A stretch of DNA of 64,000 bases from Auriscalpium vulgare. Taxonomy: Eukaryota > Basidiomycota > Agaricomycetes > Russulales > Auriscalpiaceae. Under the pieces are notes generated by a model that saw nothing but the letters and a program-made list of their open reading frames with translations, was not told the origin of the DNA and did no database searches. Position numbers and translations under genes: made by a program. Location of the stretch: assembly GCA_019915015.1 (NCBI GenBank), contig JAHBBC010000023.1:186001-250000 (forward strand). The letters run 5' to 3'. Below, piece by piece: positions 46,098-57,859 of the stretch; within the stretch, counting starts at the first letter, position 1, and each line of letters starts with the position of its first letter.

Positions 46098-47294
46098 TCA
46101 CCGTGCAGAACGTCGCTCTGCTGCCTCTCGCGCGAGGCGGCGCCGGTCCTCTGCGCTGTCTGTCTCCTGCTTTGTGCCGCCCAGGATCTGCGCACGCGCT
46201 TCCTTCTCCCTCTCAGCCGGTGGTGCATACACAAAGTCAGAGTACGAGCCTGCCGGGTAAGGAGATTCAGTACGATGCAGTGAAGTACGGGGCGAGACGA
46301 CTAACCTTCCGGGGGAACGTATGCGTCCGCCGCGCGGGGATCGAGGGTGTGTGCGCCTTCGCGCGCAGCTCGCTCAAACGCGGCTACCTCTTTGGTGAGC
46401 TGCGAGTCGAGGGTCTTGAACTAAGTATGGGCGGTCAGAGCCAGCTCGGAGGCGACGGACGGAAACGCACATTGTCGTCGTGGTCCCCCCACACGTTGTG
46501 TGCGAGTTCGTGGCAGAGTACCCTGCGCACCTCGCCGTATGCCCGCGTCCCGTCGTACGCGTCTGTCCGCACGCGCAGCTTCACGACCTCGCCCTTATTG
46601 ACGTTGAGCCCGAGGAGGTCTGGGTTCTCGTGCGGCGCGAGCTCGGTGAGCATGCCGACAGTGAATCGATGTGCTGCCATGACGGACTGAACGGCGGGGT
46701 CGGCAGAGAGACGCGTGAGGAGGGCGTGCGCGGGGGTCGAATGTGGGAGCGTAGGATGCAGCGCAATGCGGAGGAACGGCGTGGGGGTGGCGGATGCGGT
46801 CGAGCGGACCTGCAGCGGGTGCAGTTGAGTGGGCCGTTTGGCGGCAGAGAAGACAGAGGCGGGAGACTCACTTTGACTGTCCCGCGCTGGGCACGTTCGC
46901 GCAGGATGCGCTCGACGCGGCGCTGCTCGTCCTCCGCGGCATGCATCCCCCCGACCTCGGTGCGCGTCGCCCCCAGCAGCGTCAGCTTCACCCCTTCGCG
47001 CACACCGAGCTCTTCCAGCGTCCTCTGTCCGTCGCCCTGGCCCTCCGAGCCCTCGCCATGCGACGCGTCATCCTCTTCGGCTCCCGGAGACACCTTCTTG
47101 CCTTTAAAAAGATATTTCTGATTTGTACGTGGAACGTCCGTGAGTAGAGCGAGCTGGGATGCGAGCAGTGCGAGAGTGTCGGTCGGGAGAAGGGAGAGTG
47201 TGTGGGTGGTACCGCGGTGCGAGACATGCACAGTGATTGGATTCAGAGCCTTTGCAGGTGCATTCGAACTAGCAAGTGAGTCGAGGGGCATCAT
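46098..47294 (-). CDS. Ubiquitin-like / WLM-domain metalloprotease
   Basis: WLM proteins are zinc proteases of the Wss1/SPRTN type, linked to SUMO/ubiquitin and DNA-protein crosslink repair. The N-terminus is ubiquitin-like (ITVHVSHRGTTHTLSLLP, QKYLFKGKKVSPGAEE, LEELGVREGVKLTLLG). After an intron the WLM part shows PDLLGLNVNKGEVVKLRVRT and the metal site HELAHNVWGDHD, with two histidines, the catalytic Glu and the third ligand. A further exon (FKTLDSQLTKEVAAFERAA) and a final one end ERRSAR at 46098. This is the known ubiquitin-WLM domain order of fungal proteins. Start at 47294 (MMPLDSLASS); the second Met is equally possible. Confidence 0.86.
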
Positions 47295-48010
47295 AGGCAG
47301 ACTTGGGTATGTCGTTGTAGCGAACAGATAGTAAAATCGCCAGCCTCAGATTGTGGTCGTGTATAAGCAGAGTAGCAGGCCGAGCAGTGCCCGACCCGCC
47401 GGTCTGCGTCAGCATTCGCGCGCCCGTCTTTTATTGGGCTTTGGCTGAACTTGTTAAGGTTCCGATTCTCCGGGTCGACAGTGTGGCTAGCAAGATACAC
47501 GCTGGATGTGTAGAGCGGCAGTGGCAGAAGGCGCGTTGACGGGTCGGACATGGCTGGTCAAACAACTCGAAAAGGGTCATAGATTACCGGCCGTTGCGTC
47601 TTGTAGTATTAGGAAGGCTATTAGATTAGATCTCTGCACTGTTATCTATTGCCCCTATAGATAACGAGCCCGAACGTCACCCTATAGTCTACGGTCACGC
47701 TTCGGTGACAGTCAGCTTTGCCCCCTCGAACCTGTCATAGTTTTTACCTCTGTTCGGGCCTGTAAGTTGAGGACAAGTTGCTGGGAGGTGAGTTTTGCGC
47801 CGTTGGGTCACTTCTGTCCATCAGATTACCAATTGGTTTCCAGAAGAGTCAATACTTACTCGAGACCTAGCTCCAGTCACTTCACGCCGTGCAAGAAGTT
47901 CTGGTCCTCCGCGGCTTGGTTTTCAAGTGGCCGTGCTCAAGCTTGCCATTCGCCACCTCGGAATAAGGAGACGCATGGTGGCAACCGTGAGCTTGGGTGG
48001 TGTGACTGCC
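47295..48010. other. Divergent promoter region, WLM gene and RING gene
   Basis: About 715 bp. Contains AT-rich short direct motifs (CTATTGCCCCTATAGATAACG around 47650) but no supported gene. An in-frame ATG at 47974 could extend the RING protein by twelve residues. Confidence 0.4.
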
Positions 48011-50607
48011 ATGTCTTCGGCCCCGTCACCCAAACGCATCAAACTCGAGCAAAGCGAGTCCCCTCGTATCCCTTCACCAAGTGCACCAGAAGTCGGCAAC
48101 GACATGGAAACGGATGAAGACTCTGATTCAGAGCAATGCGCCATCTGCCTGCAAAGCATCACCGATCGGACGCTCATACCCACCTGCTCGCATGAGTTTT
48201 GCTTCGAATGTCTTGTGGTATGGTGTGGTGCGTTCCCCATTCCATCTCCTTTCAATCAAAGGCTTAAATCACACTTCAGAGCAATCTCGTCGGTGCCCGC
48301 TATGCTCTCAAGCCACCGGTGATCACCTCATCCACCACATCCGCTCCAAGTACGACTACCAGAAGCACTACCTACCTCCCCTTCGTACGTCCCCACGTCC
48401 GCTTCGGCCTCCCATTGGGAGAGGTGGATCACTCGCACACGCCAACAGACGTCCGCGGAGAGAGCGCGCGTGGGGCAGACGTGACGGGGCTGCACAGGAC
48501 GAGGCAGACGCGCTGGAGCGCGCGATCAGTTGGCGCAGGTGGATATACCGACACGATCTCTATGCAAAGGTACGATGCGCGCCGTTATCATCGCTTTGGG
48601 CGCTGACGGTAATATGCAGCACGTAGCGTCGAATCCGTACACGCGCTACCGCCCGTTCCCCACCCCAGCGCAGTTCGCTGCAGCTCCCGACCTCATTAGT
48701 CGCACGACGGTCTTCCTCCGCCGCGAGCTGCAGGTCTGGCCCAACACCGATGTTGAAGTGCGTACCCTGCGCAGCATCCCTGATGCCCGCTGATGGAATT
48801 ATGCTAGTTTCTTGTCACTTTTGTCGTCTCCCTGATGAAGTCGATCGACATACGCTCAGAATCAGCGGTTAAACTCCTCTCCGAGTTTCTGGACATGGAC
48901 ACGCCCTATGTGCCAGGGGGAAGGCACGTCAATGCAGAGCATTTTGCTCACGGTACGTGACATGGTGTTTGGAATGGGGTTAACAACGCTGATCCCCCGT
49001 CCTGTGTCTGGTAGAAATATACTGTTACCTGCGCTCCCCCTACCGCGATCTCACGCTATATGATACGGCTGTCCAGGTGAGCGAGCTTAGGTCTCATCGT
49101 CGTCATCAATGTCATGTTCTAACCGCGCATCATGTAGTACGATGTCCCGCCCGATGTCCCGCCGCCACCGGCTTTCCGCGACCGTCGGCGGCGACGGGAG
49201 CGATCACTGTCACGGTCGTCCATATCTGAGCCCTTGCAACATCGTCAAGAACAAGGTGTACAGAACGCAGAAAGCAGCAGGTCCGCTCGCAGACACCGAG
49301 ACCACCGTACGCCGGAGTCTGCCGCGCACATCACAACTAGCAGACGGGCCTCTCGGAGTCGAACGCCACCCGGTCATCGGGACAAGGGGAAACGCCCACT
49401 TCGTACGGGGACCTCGCCTCGACCGAGCACTCCCCTTCTTGAACACGCGCACGACGTCATGCCGGGTCATACACCGGAAGACACCCGCCTATTTCCATCG
49501 TCAACGGAACGCATCTCCTTAATTGCAGAACCAAATTCCGTTGTTTCCCTGCCTACAATTGCCACTTCGGCTGTACGCCGCGAACCCCGGGCTCGCAACC
49601 TGGATCTCCTGGCTTCGGTGCGTGCGCACCTACGCCCTTCATTAAGGGATATTGCATCGGACCGTGGGGTTGGTACATCCAGCGGGGAAGCGCTGTCGCC
49701 CTCGGTGGATGTAGAGGCGAATGAGATTCCTTCGCTCCTGGCCCGGATGTCGGACGGATCCTCGCCCCAGCTCAAGCTGGTGGCGTCGGCCGCCGCCTCA
49801 ACGGAGAATGTCCCGACGCCCCCGCTTTCGCGCTCAGCTCCTGATATTATGGCCCGCACCCGAGCGCGTCTGGCACAGGGTCGTGTGCTTGCGTCCGATC
49901 CGGACAGCAATCGAGCCTCGGGCCCTAGCCCTGCACCCGCATGTGCGTATTCGCCCGAAATGCTCTTTCTCTTCGGTAGCTTGACAACCGACGCTGATCC
50001 CGCAGCAGATCACGTCCCGACTCCGAGTCCGAGTCTTGCCAGTGCCAGCGCAATCACCATGCCTGAGCTTGCGTCGTTTACTGAGACACCCGGGCCCGCT
50101 TCCCCGAGAAAGCCACCGAGACCGAGAACCCCAGAAGCATCTGCATCCCCGGGCCCCTCGAGCTCTATCAACAAAATGCGCGCTCGATTACTTGACAAGC
50201 TCGATGCGGAGCGGAGCCTCGCACGGCCTTCCGCTGATGCTATTGGCGACCTCGAGGATTCTGCGGCGCACATACCGAGTGGCGTTCCCATGGCGAAGGG
50301 GAATGCGAACGCCGCGGATGAGGAGTCTGGGCTTCGCGCTCAGGCACGCCTGCGTGTGAGGCTCGCGGCGGAGCGGCGCCTCGCTGACGGGGCCAGGTGC
50401 GGCGACGCGGGCTCGTCAAACAGGGTCGGGGACGTTGATGGCCTTCGAGACGATGCGCGTCCTGCCCATGAAGGCCGACAGCGGGCGGGTGGGGCGACCG
50501 AGGCGAATGTGCGTGCGGGTGACGCCGAAGAGGCCGAGCTTGAAGGACGGCTGAGGGCGCAGCTGCGTGGCAGATCGAAGGCGGGCGCGCGAACTCGATC
50601 TACGTAG
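48011..50607 (+). CDS. TOPORS-like RING E3 ubiquitin ligase
   Basis: Start MSSAPSPKRIKLEQSESP at 48011, an acidic patch, then a C3HC4 RING: CAICLQSITDR, CSHEFCFECLVVW and, after an intron, RRCPLCSQ. Beyond it KYDYQKHYLPPL, a helical region (ALERAISWRRWIYRHDLYAK), FLRRELQVWPNTDVE, MKSIDIRSESAVKLLSEFLD and YCYLRSPYRDLTLYDTAVQY follow the order seen in TOPORS-type E3 ligases. A long Arg/Ser/Pro-rich disordered tail with RS-dipeptide clusters (for example RRRRRERSLSRSS) fills the second half and ends ARTRST. Five to six introns lie in the first half only. Expected to be nuclear; targets unknown. Confidence 0.83.
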
Positions 50608-51317
50608 ATGTTATTGTTCAGCGTGGTGCTCTTCCCCATTTAAATAGACAATAAGAAGGAAGCACGCGGGCAAGATGACGATCGCGTATGTACTGCATAC
50701 TTTCCGGTGCCTATCCTGCGCACTATGCCCGACAAATCGCCTGAAATACGGAGATCCCCCGCGTCCCACCGCACCCCATCAAACTGTAAAATCATCATGA
50801 TTGCAATATTTTTTACGGGGGGAATATACTAGGCACTGGAGATGTTGTATCTTACGGCAGGAACCCTGAATCTACATGGCGGGTCGGAGTAGATGAAGCG
50901 CTACATATTCGAGACTACGTGGGGACAAGGACGACAGTAACAGGATTATGTAGGGAGGAAATTAGCTGTCGCTGCTGGTACTGTGGGAGTAGGAGCATGT
51001 TTGGGTAACGTACGGGCGCCTATGGTCAGGATTAGGACCACGGGGAAGAGGGCGATAATACATGGTAGGTGGTCAACAAATATAGGCAGGGCAAATCGAA
51101 GCAATTAGGAATGGGATTACGCTGAAGGACAGGATGCGGAGCATAAAGCCGCTAGCTAGCAAGGAACGAATTAAATGGGCACCGAGTACTAAAGAACGTG
51201 TGAGCAGCAGATATCAAAACAGACAACAGACAAAGAGAGGATGGTCGTCAAACGACGCGTTCGTAAATGGACGTCAATAGGTCGAGCGTTCATGGGCGAG
51301 ATCAGGGCTTCACGGCC
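50608..51317. other. Convergent intergenic region
   Basis: About 710 bp, noticeably more AT-rich than flanking coding DNA, between convergent RING and homeobox genes. No open frame of interest; terminators and 3' untranslated sequences expected. Confidence 0.5.
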
Positions 51318-52809
51318 TCAGTCGTACGGGTGAGGGCGCGGGGGAGTGTGCGTGGGGGAGTCCCGACTGTGGCTGCGCGACCGCTCGTGCTCGCTCACGG
51401 CGGCGCGCACGGGGTCAAAGCGCGTCGGGCGAGCAGGTTGAGGGCTCTCGACCGGGCTCTCCGTGCGCACAGGCGGCAACTGCGAAGAGCTGGCGATTCG
51501 CTCCACGGGCTCCAACGGCTGCAAATACCGGCCGACTTCGCTGTTCGTGGCTCGTTCCTGCATGGGTGGTGGGTACGACGGCCCAGCGCGGTGTGATGTC
51601 TGCAGAGGGAGCGGCGGGGGGATGCGCAGCCGCGGCAGAGGCCGCGCGGGGCGGTGGGATTGTGGGGACGGGCGTTCCAAGGGCGGGTGGTGCGCGAACG
51701 GCGAGTCGGCGGTGAAAGGGCGTGGAGATATGTCATAATTTCTGGGCGGAGCGAGACGTGGGAGGCCACCTGATGAATACGTCCCCACGCCGCGCGTCTC
51801 GTCAAGGCGCAGCGGCGGTAGGTTGAACGAGAAGTCGCGCGGTACGGGCTCCGTCGGCGGGCGCGAGCTCCCACTGGATCCCTCGTGCGAGGCCCAGGGA
51901 TCCGGGTGGCTGTAGGAGGGCGGGTACGCAGAGGGAGGCGGGAGCTGCGGGGGGTTCTGGACGCCGTACGGAAAACGAGGCAAGTAGGGCGTCGATGCGC
52001 CGGGAACTCCCGGCCCAGAGAGTTGCCCGCTCGAGCTGGAACTCGTTCCTGTCGCCGGCGTGCGCAGCGCAGCCTCAGGGTCAGGGTGCTCCTGCACAGC
52101 GGCATACTGCGCGGGCGGCCCAGGATACGAGTAGCTCGACGCAGGAGCCGAGTACCCCGCGCCAAAGGGATTATTGGATGTAGCCGGGGCCGAAACGGGC
52201 ATATTCGAAAAGGCGCCGTATTGAGGAGGACGGGTGAGCGGCGGTGCCACGCTCTGGCTGCGCGGGCGCCGCGCCTTCTGGCGCTGGTTCTGTGAGAAAA
52301 TCATGGAACAATAAGCGTTTGTGTAGTGCGCTGCGGGTGAATATGGCTTGCCTGAAACCAAACCTGCCGGGGAAAGATGGTGAGCGTGCTGCTCGCGTGC
52401 TGAGAATATATTCGGTCTGTCTCACCTGGACCTTACGGGCGCTGAGCCCAATTGATCGACCCACTTCCTCGCGCATCGCTGTCGTAGGGAAGCGCGACTA
52501 CCATGGAGGTGGCATTAGCATCCGCCTTCGTTGTTCGCGACGACGACTCACCTGAGCAAGCAGCGCGTGCAGCACCGCGGACTGATGGGGTGTGGTCAGC
52601 GTCCGTGTCCTCTTTTTCTTCGCTGGCGGAGGCTGAGCAGCCTGGGAATCCTCCTTCTCCTTCCCCTTGGCCTGCCCTCCAGAGCTCAGAGTCGGTTGAC
52701 TGGGCCCAGCGTCCGTCTCCGTATCCGCCATGTCTCCGTCTCCAGGGGACGATGCGCCGGACGGGCTTGAGCGCTCGGGGGGCTCCTCTTCGGAGCGATG
52801 CCTCTTCAT
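51318..52809 (-). CDS. Homeodomain transcription factor
   Basis: Start MKRHRSEEEPPERSSPSG at 52809. The homeodomain is spliced from four exons: 52809-52552 (KKKRTRTLTTPHQSAVLHAL up to LAQ), 52497-52426 (SRFPTTAMREEVGRSIGLSA to KVQ), a 12-nt exon 52363-52352 (VWFQ) and 52289-51318 (NQRQKARRPRSQ onward). Helix 3 is thus WFQNQRQKARR, with the invariant Trp, Phe and Asn. The intron after the microexon uses GC instead of GT (CAG/GCAAG). A Pro/Ser/Tyr-rich disordered tail of about 300 residues follows, ending PPRPHPYD. About 435 residues. Similar single-homeodomain factors control development and stress genes in fungi; targets are unknown. Part of the tail is duplicated at 59388-59710. Confidence 0.88.
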
Positions 52810-55800
52810 GTCTATCCCAAAGATGGGAGGGATGCTACGGAGATTGAAAGGCGTGGTGGTGATTGTGGCTGGGGTAGTGAAAGGGTGGTTGGTGTCTCGA
52901 CGGAGACGAGTGATTAGGCGAGTAAAAAGTGCGCGGCGAGAGGGAAGGCTGATTTGTATCTTGAGCGCGGGGTATAGTCTGCTGCAGGGATCGTGAAGTG
53001 GACGAGGTGGCCGTGTTTCCAAGGAGTGGAGAAGTAGATTACGGGGATTAAGTTGGAATAGACGTTGTAGAGAGAGGAGACCGAGACATCCAGAGGGTGC
53101 GTCGAGATCTACGCCGGAGAACAGGAATACAGCTGGCGTGAGGATCGTAGAGGCACCCCGACGCCTTGTGGGCGAGGAAGGAAGAAAAGGAGCGGAGCCA
53201 GGCGAGGGAAACACACCGAGTCTCCCGGACGACTATTACCCAATAGGCGGCCTTCGCCAATGACACCTTGAATACGGCAATTGAGATCGAAAGAAGCGTT
53301 GTCCCCCGCCCAGGCCCGCGACCAAGATTGAACTAAATCGGTCCAGATATCTGCAATGATCCTGCGCAGTCGTTGCCTCCGTAGGCACCACGGCGGCCGC
53401 CCGGACGAACCGCTGGCCGGCTGAAGATGCAGCGGAGAGTCCGAGCAAGCTCCCGAGGATAGCAAAGCAGCCCGAAGGACGCACATCCGCCCAGGCGAGC
53501 AACGTCAGCGACTGAGCATCGTTGGATACGAGGAGTTATAGCAACCAACCGGATTAAGGAACATCGATCATCTGAGCAATCGGCCAGCGCGTCGCGTGGT
53601 GGCAGTGCCGCCCTCGCCTGCGCTGTCAGATCTACACTCACGTCATGCAGCCTGGCGACGACGACTACCCTGCCAAAAAACCCATAGAAATTCGGATGCA
53701 GGACGGGGTTACGCGCGCTGCGGCGTCCGAATTTCCGTGATTTCCTCCGGAGCCCTCCCCCTGCAGTGACTCATCCGAGTCGGCAATATGGGGAAGTACA
53801 CAAGTCGCGCTTGTCGAGGGCCTAGACCGCCCTCGATCAGCGCTTACCGTAAGAGCACGCGACAAGTGAGGTCGCGAAGCACCTGAGCAAGCTGGCGTGG
53901 CACAGACCGGTTTCCTTGGAGAAATTCCCAAAGGGTGACGGTAACGCAAGCGCGCGGGTTCAAACGTTCACGTTCCGCGCTCGAGCGCAGGGGTTGGAGC
54001 TCGAACTGGACATTCAAAGGACAATAACGCCAAGCCTCGACTTGGCGGAGCGGTAGAACTGCGGTAGAGGCTTTGATCCTTCAGGAACGTAGGAGCAGGG
54101 TACGAGCTCTCGGGGTTCCTTATGGCCGTGAGACTCGGTATCGGAGCCTCGACAAATATTTCTCATTGTCATTTGCGGCGCAGGGTTATCAAATATGTTC
54201 CGTGAGCCGAGAGCTCGAACGTTGACGTTGACCGCTCGAACCTGAAGGTCGCAACGAACGCTACTGCGCGCTGACGTGAGCGGCCGGGACGGGATTCCCT
54301 GGCATTTTCGTGCACAATAATCCCAGTCGGGGCTATGGGGTTTCAGCAATGCATCAGCTCATAGCAGGACGTCGCTTCTGCATGTAAAAGGACTCAGCTC
54401 GACAAGACGCCTCTCGCCGTTGACGGTATATCAATTTACAGGACATCAGTGCTCCCAAAGCACATTGCTCGTCGTGCCGAGAACGCGACGGAAGCCGAGC
54501 GGATAAGCCGCCCTTGCGTCGGAGTGCGAAGCCAGATAGACTTCCGTCGAAGTCCTTCCGGGGAGCATGCAAGCAGATGGCGAGAAGTCGACCATAACAG
54601 TCCGTCGAGAAGACGCCGAGAAGGAAGCGGTCGGGCCAGGCGGCTTCCACCGGCCACGACGATAGAGGCAATATGGCAACGGACTTCCGCCATAAACGTC
54701 AACGAGATATGATCATAGTGCCGCCGATTATCGAAATGAACAGTTCCCGTGGCGAGCGCAAAACGGATCTTGCACTAACCAAAATGAAGCCGGAGATAGT
54801 GTTCATTTACAGTCATGAGCGGCGGAACATGTAGCCATGCGCAACGGCCAACCCACGACACTGAGACATGCGTGTAAGTATCTTGTATGACGAACTGCGG
54901 AGCGTCAGCCCTTCGCACTCGCGCTGGTGGGGAGTTCGGGGAAGCCCAGCATCGAGGTCTACAGCGTGGAAGGCGGCAGGCATCACGCGCCACAGAAGCC
55001 CGCGTCTGCGATTGGGGTAAGAAGACGGCGCCGAGTGCACGAGTCCACCATGCGATATTAGAATTCAGGTTTCACATCCTGAGAGGGAAGGTCACAGGTC
55101 GGAGCGGAAGACGCGCGGAATTCCGTGTGCTCAGGTCAAGAGGGCGTAACGAGAGACGATGGATCGGTTCCTGAACTAGTCGCAGGAAAGGGCTTGGAAA
55201 TTTACAAGGTTCAGCTATCTTGCCAGCATCCGCACGGAAGGCAGCTGAGGAAAGATCACAACGGGATTTCGTACTGTCTTCCAAGTCGCCGAGGCGATAT
55301 GATATTTGTGCTCTGCAGCGGGCGCAATGCGTAGACGCAGCGACTGCAGAGGAGTCGCTGCCGAATTCGCCAGCCTCGCGCGAGGGTCGCGAGAGTTCAT
55401 AGCCAGATACAGATCGTCGGGGTACCAAGGTCACCAGCTGTGCCGATTAGATCGTTGGCTCGTTTCCCAGTATTAACCACCCAACGTGGGCGCACCGTGT
55501 ATGATGTGTCAAAAAGCTACCTTAGCACTGGAAGCATACTGGGGTAAAAGCACAAAATAGAACAGGTGCCCCAGAGCGTGCAGAAAATGGACACGGCCTG
55601 TCCGAGCAGTGCAACTAAGCCCGACTCCGTCCAAAACCAGACTCGAAGTCCCGCGATCGAACGGACCGTACGTTCCATAATCTTCTTGCGTTCCGGGGGC
55701 GGGAAGCAAAGTACGGAGATCTAGAGATGTACGCGTTCTCCGGGTCTGAGTCTAGACTCTTGGCAGTGAGAACAGAGGAGTGTCACGTGATACTCAGTTG

Positions 55801-56403
55801 TGATGGCGTAGTAGAGGTCAACGAACGCGGGAAAGCCGTAAGCCCGTGCAGTCCGAGCCGCCGACAGTGCTGGCATATAGATACGCGGTACTCAGCCATC
55901 TGAGAACGACTGGCTGAAAAAGCATAGATGAAGCCCTAGCGTCGCAATCGACAGAGTTACCGGGGTGAAAGGTGTCCATACACGCGTACTCGATTCTTGA
56001 TGGTCTGTGCTTCTCACCAGCACCGTGCAGTAGTCGTGCAGTGGATCCATTACGATGCATCACAACGGGGAAGTCAATGCAACGAGGCTGGCTTCCGGTC
56101 GGTCGAGTAATCCACTACAGCGCCCACCCCATCTTTGATTCTCCGAACCATCATGAAATCAGTGCGCACGACGACACCCATTATCGCCGCTCATAACACG
56201 AGCTATAAGAAGGTGCGGTGTTTGAGTGGTCCTGAAGCCCTCTGAGGTTATAGAGGCGAAGCGAGGGCTAGCAACGGCGCTGGCAGGATTCCATCATCAG
56301 CAGTTGGCGCCCAGCTGTCTCCGGCTGCGTGGGGATACATCATGGCCTGGCGGATACCACACACTACGGCATCGCGCCAACGTTCGGAGGGACACATGGC
56401 CGC
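52810..56403. other. Gene-poor region upstream of the homeobox gene
   Basis: About 3.6 kb with only short, mutually shadowing frames on both strands. None has domain-like content. C/T-rich sequence on the minus strand just above 52809 is probably the homeobox 5' leader, extending to about 53200. The remainder resembles decayed intergenic or transposon-derived DNA, but no specific element could be identified. Confidence 0.45.
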
Positions 56404-57300
56404 GACGAACGACGCACAGACGCTCGGCAGATGCTTCGCAGAGACCCTCGACGACCGGGTATGCGTATGACGTCGGGAAGTAGAGTTCAATAAAGCCAAC
56501 CTGGGCGCGGAAGGTTTGGATGGGGACACAGTCACGGTGGCTGTATGTGCAGCGCGGGTAGTGTAGTGGCTGTGAGCGGCGACCAGCGCAGCATGCCCAT
56601 TGCCCGCGGATCGGACGGCGACTGCTGCGCTGCGGACAGAAAAGGTGTTTCGGGCACGTAAGGGATTCAGAGGATCCCAAGAGGCCGAAAGCCGACGAAG
56701 GAGGGTGGCTAAGAGGGCGGTGCGCAAGCACAGGCAAGCACCTCGTTTCGCAGGCAGGCACGAGGGGTGATTCAAAGCAGCATCAGACTTGCTCAGAGGA
56801 AGACACGAACCGCGTTGCTCGCAACGACGAGGGTGGCACCTCCCTACCCGACTGCCACTGGCACTAGCATTCATCGTCAACTTCCATACAAGCGATGTCC
56901 AACAAGGCTGAAGACGTTTTGCGCTTAGCACACACCGATCAGGCGGATGTCCAGACGACCAGAACTCACTGTGTCAATGAATCGAGTGCTTCAGGTTACC
57001 CCATGCGCGAGACATCTAGCTGCGAGAATATCGGCGAGCAGGTAAAAGCACAAAAGAGAACAAGACAAGGGTGGATTCAACATTCAAAATGTCCAAGCCG
57101 AAAGTAGCGCGACTCGGAGGACGAACCATAGAGTCAGGTTAGGAGCAGCGTAGTCTCCCTGAGGCAGAGTAGACAGATTCAACCTTCGCAGGCTCAGGAT
57201 CATCTGTCTGACGAGCAGCGACTCGCAGGCTGCGCACTGCGACTCGCGACTCGTTGCGACTTCGTAGTTCGTCTACATACGTAGCTTGTACTTGACCTCT
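56404..57300. repeat. Direct repeat, copy A
   Basis: Shares blocks in the same order and orientation with 59738-60360: GACGCACAGACG.TCGGCAGAT at the left, AGCAGCATCAGACTTG and CGCGTTGCTCGCAACGACGA in the middle, and ATAGAGTCAGGTTAGGAGCA then CGTAGCTTGTACTTGACCTC at the right. Copy B is about 270 bp shorter, with a deletion before the right end. Confidence 0.8.
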
Positions 57301-57859
57301 AAACTAAGCGGCCTGCCTTACCTTGTCGGCTCTTCAGCGCCGCGCTGCGGTCGTCGCCGTGGCCCTCACAATTCAGATACACCGGCCCCTTGCATGCTGG
57401 GCTTAAGTGTAGTAGTACCGAAGTGTACCCTCTGCATGCGCAGATGACATGGTAGCAGCAAGCTTAGTACTTTCTCCCCTCGTAGAACCGTTGCGAGCGA
57501 TATACTATTGTATTATAGTTCCTAGTAGACATATTGTCCGGGCATCGAAGACCCTTGAAATTTGACCCCAAGTTGGTCATGATCCCCGGATGACCCCTCA
57601 AACGCAACGTCTTTCAGAACTAGAAAGTACACAAATGCAAAAAGTCGAAGAGCGCGAGGAAATTCTCAAGCGGATGCGTTGGCTCTGGCACGATGCCAAA
57701 GAGAGCAATGAGCACAGCGCTGAGCAGCTCTCCCAGGAGGACGTGCAAAGAACGCGTTCCATAGCAGGTGAACGACGCCGAGGGGAGCGGGGATGACAGC
57801 GGGGAGTGATGCGACTTGAAGGATAGAGCCGAGGATGTTGGAGAAGAAAATGTCTTGGC
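57301..57859. other. Unassigned stretch left of the helicase relic
   Basis: About 560 bp. A minus frame (57923-57666) overlaps the end of the helicase relic and contains a hydrophobic run near 57800 but no recognisable domain. Possibly a fragment of another gene, or untranslated remains. Confidence 0.35.

Noticed and set aside
52810..56403. Numerous 60-240-codon frames in the gene-poor region
   Set aside because: They overlap one another on both strands, lack domains and start codons in good context, and follow GC-rich composition.
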